A program made the position numbers and the translations under genes. 6,331 bases of DNA, from NCBI GenBank assembly GCA_031265345.1, contig JAISCU010000234.1, positions 1-6,331 of the forward strand, in the 5' to 3' direction. Positions 1 to 3,987 of this stretch are shown here, in pieces. The stretch is from Bifidobacteriaceae bacterium (GTDB lineage: Bacteria; Actinomycetota; Actinomycetes; Actinomycetales; WQXJ01). Within the stretch, counting starts at the first letter, position 1. Each line of letters starts with the position of its first letter. A model generated the notes under the pieces. That model had not been told where the DNA came from. It worked only from the letters and a program-made list of their open reading frames with translations, and searched no databases.

Positions 1-74
1 ACGGCATCGGACACCAAGTGGCGAAACTCACCCAGATTCGCGAACCAATTCCAACACGAGCCTTCCCTGCGGCG

Positions 75-102
75 GTACCTTTTCCGGTACGCTTTATAGT
101 AC
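75..102 (+). promoter_or_regulatory. Toxin-antitoxin promoter and operator (three GTAC motifs)
   Basis: A good -10 hexamer, TATAGT, lies at 95-100, 28 bases before the antitoxin ATG. No convincing -35 sits at the usual distance. The tetranucleotide GTAC occurs at 75-78, 87-90 and 99-102, exactly 12 bp apart, and the last copy overlaps the -10. From memory of the E. coli yefM-yoeB system, YefM binds palindromes with a TGTACA core whose centres are 12 bp apart, so the same geometry here suggests autorepression by the antitoxin or the complex. The flanking bases (GGTACC, GGTACG, AGTACG) do not match TGTACA fully. The role is inferred. Confidence 0.6.
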
Positions 103-128
103 GTGATTCCGCACACAAAGGAGAGATC

Positions 129-377
129 ATGGCAGCCATCACAGCGACCCAGGCGCGACGCGAGCTGTTTCCGCTGGTCAGACGCGTGAATGAGGATCAC
201 ACCGCCATTGAGATCGTCTCAAACCACGGGAACGCGGTCCTCATGGCGGCCGAGGACTACGATGCCCTGGTCACATCCGCATACCTGTTCTCGACCCCCG
301 CGAACGCGGAACGTCTGCGCCGGTCCCTCGCGGACGCCAAGGCGGGGCGTGCCACCGAACACGAGCTGATCCAGTGA
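129..377 (+). CDS. yefM: YefM/Phd-family antitoxin
   Basis: An 82-residue protein read as the antitoxin that neutralises the adjacent YoeB-like toxin and represses its own operon. The N-terminal half has the Phd/YefM pattern: an alternating start (AAITATQARRELFPLVRRV), then an 'NHGNAVLMAAEDYDAL' segment at about residues 32-47 typical of the YefM DNA-binding fold. The C-terminal part (about 55-82) is charged, as expected for the toxin-wrapping tail. The ATG is chosen because AAAGGAGAG lies just upstream; a longer reading frame reaching back to position 18 has no such signal and would cover the promoter. The stop overlaps the toxin start as GTGA. Family assignment is strong; the pairing is clear from context. 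Confidence 0.92.
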   Translation: MAAITATQARRELFPLVRRVNEDHTAIEIVSNHGNAVLMAAEDYDALVTSAYLFSTPANAERLRRSLADAKAGRATEHELIQ

Positions 378-634
378 GGCTCACATTCACCGACGACGGC
401 TGGGAGGATTACACCTACTGGGCCACCCGCGACCGCAAAATGCTTGTGCGTCTGAACAAGCTCATAGAAGACACCCGCCGCCACCCGTTCAGCGGCATCG
501 GGAAACCCGAACCGCTCAAGCACGATGGGGCCGGGGCGTGGTCACGGCGCATCACGGAGGAGCATCGATTGGTCCACCGAGTCGATGACGACGGCAGCCT
601 GGTCATAGCCCAAGTGCGCTTCCACTACTCGTGA
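374..634 (+). CDS. yoeB: YoeB-family ribosome-dependent mRNA interferase toxin
   Basis: An 86-residue toxin that by family would cleave mRNA in the ribosomal A site, with the upstream antitoxin as partner. It follows E. coli YoeB closely in memory: 'KPEPLKH' at 44-50 carries Glu46, 'SRRITEEHRLV' at 57-67 carries Arg65, and the C-terminus ends His84-Tyr85-Ser86, matching the catalytic Glu46, Arg65 and His83-Tyr84 of E. coli with one extra residue inside. All key residues are present, so it should be active. The GTG start overlaps the antitoxin stop (GTGA), giving translational coupling. Unusually, the final Ser codon and the TGA stop lie in the tRNA-derived attachment core (629-663), so the gene abuts a recombination site. 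Confidence 0.94.
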   Translation: MRLTFTDDGWEDYTYWATRDRKMLVRLNKLIEDTRRHPFSGIGKPEPLKHDGAGAWSRRITEEHRLVHRVDDDGSLVIAQVRFHYS

Positions 635-663
635 GGTCGGGGGTTCGATCCCCCCTCCCGCTA
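629..663 (+). other. tRNA 3'-half fragment, probable att core (tRNA-Met-like)
   Basis: The stretch folds as the 3' half of a tRNA: TCGTG (629-633) as the 3' strand of an anticodon stem, AGGTC (634-638) as variable loop, a T arm with GGGGG (639-643), loop TTCGATC (644-650) and CCCCC (651-655), then acceptor strand TCCCGCT (656-662) and discriminator A663. No CCA follows and no 5' half precedes it, so it cannot be a functional tRNA. The TCGTGAGGTC...CCCGCTA pattern resembles actinobacterial elongator tRNA-Met from memory. Tyrosine integrases commonly recombine at tRNA 3' ends, and the integrase gene stops 13 bases away, so this is likely the crossover core. The G5/C5 stem could also terminate transcription between the convergent yoeB and int genes. 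Confidence 0.75.
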
Positions 664-676
664 CTGTTTGGCCTGG

Positions 677-1879
677 TCAGAGGCCCAGAGCCGGTCTCTG
701 GTTCCGTGTTAGTGGGTTCGGAGTGACCGGAAACTGACCGCTTTGGATCGAGAACCCTTTGAGCGCTTCGCGCACGTCCGGCCCCTGGTCGGGGGTGGCG
801 ATGTAGTGACGGCGGGTGACCGCCGGGTCCGAGTGGGCGAGTTGGGCGGCGGCCGCCGCCTCTCCCAGGGCTTGGGCGGTGGTGGTGCCGACGGTCTTGC
901 GGAAGTACCTGGTGGGCACGTCCTTCCATTCGGGATTCCGAAGGCGGAACGCCATCCATTGGTGTTCGATTGTGCGGACCTCGCGCGGTCCGGCGTCCGC
1001 TGTGGGGAAGACCAGACCGTGCTCTCCGCCGGGCAGTCTCCTGGCAGACCGCGCCTTGAGCATTTCGACGGCCCAATCCGGCAGTTGGAGCCGGGTGGTC
1101 TTCTTGCCTTTGGTGGTGTCCTCGCGGAACAGGCCCTGCCCGGTCTTGCGGATGATCTTCCCGGTGATGGTGGCGGTCCCGGCCTCGACGTCAATGTCCT
1201 GCCAGCGCAGGGCGATGGCTTCGCCGACCCGGCAGCCGGTGGCGAGCATGACGCCGATCACGTCCGGCAGGTCGCCCCTGAGCGCCTTCTTGTCCGCCGC
1301 GAGTTGGGAGCGGAGGCGTTGGACCTGTGTCGTGGTCAGGGCAGTCACTTCTGGCTTCTTAACGGCGATCCGGGAGACTTCCCGGACCGGGTTGGCTGGT
1401 ATCAGATCGAAGCGGGCGGCGAGCCCGAACATGCCCGATAGGACTGTCTTGCATCCCCGCGCGGTCTCGTCACCGTACTTGGCCTGTGCAGCCTTGAGGA
1501 ACCGATCGAGGACCGCAGTGGTGGCCTCGCGGATCATCAGCCCGCCTAAACCTGGTTTGATCTGGGATTTCACGGTCTGCGAGTAGCGGGCCTTGGTGTT
1601 ATACGCGCGCTCCGAGGGCTCGACCTCGGTGCGGAGCCAGTAGTCCGCCAGGTCGCGCACTCGGGTGCGCGGCGACAGGTCGTCGCCCGCCGTGGCCACG
1701 GTCTCCCTGAGCGCTTTGATCAGCGCCCTCTCGGCCTGCGCCCCGGTCTGGCCCCACCTGCGCACCCGTACGGTGTCGCCGGTCGCGGTCCGGAACCGGG
1801 CGGATGCGACCCACCGTCCGGGCGACTCGCGGGTCCGCGATATGCGGCCCCAAGTGTTGACGGCGAGCGGAGGCCTCAC
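677..1879 (-). CDS. int: Tyrosine recombinase (phage-type integrase)
   Basis: A 400-residue integrase expected to recombine the adjacent tRNA-derived core with a chromosomal tRNA gene. An N-terminal arm-binding-like region (about 1-65) is followed by a core-binding SAM-like domain (about 72-165) and a catalytic domain (about 178-375). Catalytic candidates are Arg217 in 'GCRVGEAIALRW', Lys257 in 'TTKGKKTTR', Arg327 in 'TRYFRKT', His349 in 'LAHSD' and nucleophile Tyr359 in 'RRHYI'. The first position of the usual HxxR box is Arg324 rather than His; such changes occur in the family. The GTG start has GGAGAGGG upstream and overlaps the stop of a small ORF (GTGA). The gene points at the core, the usual arrangement for integrative elements. 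Confidence 0.93.
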   Translation of the reverse strand: MRPPLAVNTWGRISRTRESPGRWVASARFRTATGDTVRVRRWGQTGAQAERALIKALRETVATAGDDLSPRTRVRDLADYWLRTEVEPSERAYNTKARYSQTVKSQIKPGLGGLMIREATTAVLDRFLKAAQAKYGDETARGCKTVLSGMFGLAARFDLIPANPVREVSRIAVKKPEVTALTTTQVQRLRSQLAADKKALRGDLPDVIGVMLATGCRVGEAIALRWQDIDVEAGTATITGKIIRKTGQGLFREDTTKGKKTTRLQLPDWAVEMLKARSARRLPGGEHGLVFPTADAGPREVRTIEHQWMAFRLRNPEWKDVPTRYFRKTVGTTTAQALGEAAAAAQLAHSDPAVTRRHYIATPDQGPDVREALKGFSIQSGQFPVTPNPLTRNQRPALGL

Positions 1880-2034
1880 GGAGCCACCCTCTCCGGGGGC
1901 GGCGCTCCCGGCGTCGTCTGGGCCGCAGACGCCCCGAGCCGGACTGGTTTAGTCATCGGAGCCGTGGTATCGCCGTCAGCACGGTGACGCGCGAGTTCGC
2001 CGAGCACGCGCCAGGTTGGCCTGGTGAAGGGCAC
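1876..2034 (-). CDS. Small hypothetical protein coupled to the integrase
   Basis: A 52-residue reading frame between the xre-type gene and int, unknown to me. It begins 'MPFTRPTWRVLGELARHRAD' and ends in a Pro/Ala-rich tail, with no membrane segment. The case for it is position: its TGA overlaps the integrase GTG as GTGA, the coupling seen elsewhere in this window, and it fills the gap between two same-strand genes. The GTG start is weakly supported because only a poor AGGG precedes it. The frame stays open upstream, and a CTG at 2115-2113 overlapping the regulator's stop (CTGA) would give 79 residues rich in Arg and Ala; an internal ATG would give 26. It may be a small integrase accessory protein, or only a translational lead-in. 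Confidence 0.45.
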   Translation of the reverse strand: MPFTRPTWRVLGELARHRADGDTTAPMTKPVRLGASAAQTTPGAPPPERVAP

Positions 2035-2111
2035 CTTGGCCCTGTGGGCGTCGCGGAGTGTCCGACGTTGGTTCCGCCTGGCCGCAGGAGCCTTGGCGCG
2101 GCGAGCGGCGG

Positions 2112-2885
2112 TCAGTTCTGGTCGGCTCGTTCGGGCCGGTTGGCCCAGGCATGGCTCAGCGCGCTGGGCGCGATGCCGAGGCTGGGCATCTCCATCGCCT
2201 TGTAGCGGTTGACCAGTTCCAGGGTCTCCGGTTCGGCCTCGGAGTCCGGTCGGGTGCCCTCGCTGGCCGCGGTCGCTCCCGTGATCAGGTCGAAGCTCTT
2301 GGCGGCCTGGATCGCGGCGGCGGTAGCGGCGTCGAGGGACTGCTGGGCGTTGAGCCGGTCGATGGCGTCCGCCGCTCCGAGCAGCCGGGCCTGGGCCCGT
2401 TCCACGGCGCGGTGGTGCATGAACAGCTGCCGTTCGATCCGTGACAACATCGACCACCGGTTCACCAGACTGGGCACCGCCTTCGCTTCGGCCGCGTCCG
2501 CCAGCCAGTCGGCGCGAGACTGGCCGTCTTCCGGCGCGGGCAGGTCCCCGCGCACCCAGTCGGCAGCCTCCGCGCCGGTCATGCGGGTCTCGCCCGGCAG
2601 GGCCTCCACCGGGTCGGGCGACGGGTCGAAGATCAGGTCCGCTGGCACCACGCCGAGGACGGCCGCTATCGCGAGAGCCTCGGCCAGGGACACGGCCCTC
2701 TGTCCGTTCTCTATCTGGCTGATAGCGGGCCGGCCTAGCCGGACCCCTCCGGCGGTCAGGACGTCGGACAGCTCCTGCGCGGTCATCCCGGCGTCCTCGC
2801 GCGCCACGGCGATGTTCAGCCCGACCTCGGCGGAAAGGCGGTCCTCCCAGGTCGCCGACTTCGGTACCCGCTTTCGTTCGCTCAT
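2112..2885 (-). CDS. XRE-family HTH transcriptional regulator
   Basis: A 257-residue cytoplasmic DNA-binding protein, likely the repressor that governs the integration/excision module. An N-terminal XRE helix-turn-helix spans about residues 20-85: 'LNIAVAREDAGMTAQELSDVL', then 'GRPAISQIENGQRAVSLAEAL' as recognition-helix region, then 'AAVLGVVPADLIFD'. The rest (about 90-257) is acidic, Ala-rich and mostly helical, possibly for oligomerisation or sensing; I recognise no domain in it. It is divergent from the excisionase-like gene with about 107 bases between starts, and heads the operon leading to int. The ATG has no Shine-Dalgarno at normal spacing, but a -10-like TATGCT lies 7 bases upstream, which would suit a leaderless mRNA. 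Target sites and inducer are unknown. Confidence 0.85.
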   Translation of the reverse strand: MSERKRVPKSATWEDRLSAEVGLNIAVAREDAGMTAQELSDVLTAGGVRLGRPAISQIENGQRAVSLAEALAIAAVLGVVPADLIFDPSPDPVEALPGETRMTGAEAADWVRGDLPAPEDGQSRADWLADAAEAKAVPSLVNRWSMLSRIERQLFMHHRAVERAQARLLGAADAIDRLNAQQSLDAATAAAIQAAKSFDLITGATAASEGTRPDSEAEPETLELVNRYKAMEMPSLGIAPSALSHAWANRPERADQN

Positions 2886-2892
2886 GCATCAC

Positions 2893-2898
2893 AGCATA
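2893..2898 (-). promoter_or_regulatory. Candidate -10 for xre-type gene (leaderless)
   Basis: On the minus strand TATGCT is followed by seven bases and then the ATG of the regulator, so transcription would start at or beside the A of the ATG. The -35 region at about 2916-2921 (TAGGAC on the minus strand) is weak. AAGGAG at 2907-2902 is 16 bases from the ATG, too far to serve it. Confidence 0.4.
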
Positions 2899-2920
2899 TC
2901 ACTCCTTGCGCTCTCGTCCT

Positions 2921-2934
2921 ACATTAGTTAGTGT
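2921..2934. promoter_or_regulatory. Candidate operator between divergent xre and xis genes
   Basis: ACATTAGTTAGTGT is an imperfect inverted repeat: the left half ACATTAG and the reverse complement of the right half, ACACTAA, agree at five of seven positions. It is AT-rich compared with its surroundings and lies midway in the divergent promoter region. It also contains TAGTGT (2929-2934), which with TTGCGC (2906-2911) at 17-base spacing gives a possible rightward promoter for the excisionase-like gene. A repressor bound here could control both directions. Inference only. Confidence 0.35.
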
Positions 2935-2992
2935 TGTCGGATCGCGCAAGACGTATGTCGCCGTGATGTTTCAGCGAACCTTAGGAGTGAAT

Positions 2993-3208
2993 GTGAGCAG
3001 CGAAATGACCGGCAGCCGACACGACCGGTTGTGGACCCCGACCGAGGTAGCCGACTACTTGGCCGTCCCCCTCGCCACGTTGTACCGGTGGCGGTCGATG
3101 GGATCTCCCGCTCCGGAGGGGATCAGGATCGGCAGGCATCTCAGGTTCGACCCGGACGAGGTCCGCGCCTGGGCTGCCTCCCGGTCCGACTCGAGGCGGG
3201 CAGCATGA
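2993..3208 (+). CDS. xis: Excisionase-like small HTH protein (MerR-type winged helix)
   Basis: A 71-residue DNA-binding protein of the excisionase/HTH_17 type, expected to bend DNA at the attachment site and push the tyrosine integrase toward excision. The domain fills most of the chain: 'LWTPTEVADYLAVPLATLYR' (about 13-32), 'WRSMGSPAPEGIRIGRHLRF' (33-52) and 'DPDEVRAWAASR', the usual order of helix, turn, recognition helix, wing and final helix. GTG at 2993 is preferred because AGGAG lies 5 bases upstream; the frame is open further back but lacks a comparable site. Its stop overlaps the next gene's ATG (ATGA). The role as excisionase rather than transcription regulator is inferred from size, divergence from the repressor and the nearby integrase. 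Confidence 0.8.
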   Translation: MSSEMTGSRHDRLWTPTEVADYLAVPLATLYRWRSMGSPAPEGIRIGRHLRFDPDEVRAWAASRSDSRRAA

Positions 3209-3789
3209 CGGCGGCCGGTTGGCCGTTGCGGGAGGCTAGGCACCGCGCCCGGCTCACGCTGGCCGACGCAGCAGGGCTCACAGGCGTGGACCCCGCCGCC
3301 TACGCCGCAGCGGAAGCGGGCGGCCGGACACTCAGCGACGAAGCCTACGGGGAGGCGTTCGCCGCACTGATGCGCCTGCCCGAGGCCCCATCGAGCGACT
3401 CAGCCGCGCGAGCGTTCCGACCGGCCGCTCCCTGCCGCGAGCCCACCGGTACCGCCTCGGTCGTTGACGGCGACCCGCACCGTGCGGAGGGGGACGGGGA
3501 CCTCGCTCAGGGTGAAGTATCCGGCAACCCTGGCGCGACCGCTCGGGGCTGCCGCTCGGGGGCCGCCGAACGCGCAGACCGCACGTCATCTCCGCCGACG
3601 CTGCGCCAGCCCGCCTGTCTTCAACAGCCAGGCCCGGCTCAGCCCGCACCTGCACGCGAGCCTCCGCCCGACAGCGATGCAGCGCTCAACGCCCACGGTC
3701 GCGCTGCTACCCCACCGCCGCAACCCGCCGATGCAGCCTATGCATTCTTAGGGTCCACACGTCTTGCAAGTGCTCCGCCGAGCCTGTGA
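3205..3789 (+). CDS. Small HTH-like protein with low-complexity tail
   Basis: The frame encodes 194 residues, its ATG overlapping the excisionase-like stop (ATGA). Residues 6-58 look like a short XRE-type helix-turn-helix ('LREARHRARLTLADAAGLTG', then 'YAAAEAGGRTLSDEAYGEAF'), so a DNA-binding regulator of the downstream transfer gene is plausible. From about residue 60 the chain becomes Pro/Ala/Arg-rich and without clear structure, and G/C at third positions falls, most plainly in the last 30 codons. From 3464 to 3751 another forward frame shows stronger G/C-ending codons, but its product is also unrecognisable. The tail could be true low complexity, a frameshifted remnant, or non-coding DNA read through by chance. 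I trust the N-terminal third much more than the rest. Confidence 0.55.
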   Translation: MTAAGWPLREARHRARLTLADAAGLTGVDPAAYAAAEAGGRTLSDEAYGEAFAALMRLPEAPSSDSAARAFRPAAPCREPTGTASVVDGDPHRAEGDGDLAQGEVSGNPGATARGCRSGAAERADRTSSPPTLRQPACLQQPGPAQPAPAREPPPDSDAALNAHGRAATPPPQPADAAYAFLGSTRLASAPPSL

Positions 3790-3807
3790 CCAGGCCTGAA
3801 CGCAGGC
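3782..3807 (+). repeat. Two overlapping hairpins (GCCTG-N4-CAGGC twice)
   Basis: GCCTG TGAC CAGGC at 3782-3795 encloses the stop codon of the preceding ORF, and GCCTG AACG CAGGC at 3794-3807 follows, sharing two bases with it. Each is a perfect 5-bp stem with a 4-base loop. No T-run follows, so a classic intrinsic terminator is unlikely. Placed just ahead of a relaxase gene, the pair could belong to an oriT or an mRNA leader. Confidence 0.4.
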
Positions 3808-3809
3808 TC

Positions 3810-3832
3810 CGCCACCACGTGCGCAGGTGGCG
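3810..3832 (+). promoter_or_regulatory. Hairpin covering the relaxase ribosome binding site
   Basis: CGCCACC (3810-3816) pairs perfectly over seven bases with GGTGGCG (3826-3832) across a 9-base loop. The right arm contains AGGTGG's main part, the probable Shine-Dalgarno of the relaxase start at GTG 3836. In RNA this would hide the ribosome binding site and damp translation of the relaxase, and now of the serine integrase coupled to it. It could instead be part of an oriT. Confidence 0.4.
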
Positions 3833-3924
3833 CCGGTGACCGTGTCGATGCGGGTGATGCACGCCGGCCAAGGCTACCTCTACCTGTTGAAGACCGTCGC
3901 CGCAGGAGACGGCGACCGCGACCT

Positions 3925-3947
3925 GTCGACCCCGTGGGAGTCCAAAC
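3925..3947 (+). other. Probable left junction of inserted serine-integrase element
   Basis: Relaxase similarity ends at about codon 33 (the Pro codon at 3932-3934), and the serine recombinase start lies some 50 bases on. Serine integrases usually sit next to one end of their element and cross over at a 2-base core without target duplication, so attL should be here. The exact crossover base cannot be fixed without the right junction. Confidence 0.45.
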
Positions 3948-3976
3948 GTACCTACGCCTCATGGAGAGGCAGGTAC
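3948..3976 (+). repeat. Bulged palindrome just upstream of the serine recombinase
   Basis: GTACCT (3948-3953) pairs with AGGTAC (3971-3976) and GCCTC (3956-3960) with GAGGC (3966-3970), leaving bulge AC and loop ATGGA: eleven base pairs in all. It lies between the presumed insertion junction and the recombinase ATG at 3988. It may be an arm of the recombinase att site, which is typically an inverted repeat, or an RNA hairpin affecting integrase translation. Confidence 0.5.
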
Positions 3977-3987
3977 ACGAGATGCCT

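Noticed and set aside
18..128. Longer antitoxin start giving a 119-residue protein
   Set aside because: The extension crosses the promoter -10 and operator motifs, lacks a ribosome binding site, and does not resemble YefM; ATG 129 has a strong AAAGGAGAG.
629..663. A functional tRNA gene
   Set aside because: Only the 3' half is present; the sequence to the left is yoeB coding sequence and gives no D arm, anticodon loop or 5' acceptor strand.
743..1586. Plus-strand ORFs of 232 and 256 residues opposite the integrase
   Set aside because: Antisense shadows of an integrase with all catalytic motifs; no ribosome binding sites or recognisable domains.
1876..2892. 338-residue minus-strand frame running through the regulator region
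   Set aside because: In the overlapping part its product is Arg/Gly-rich with no structure, while the other frame gives a clear XRE protein. Only its last part (before int) is kept as a small ORF candidate.
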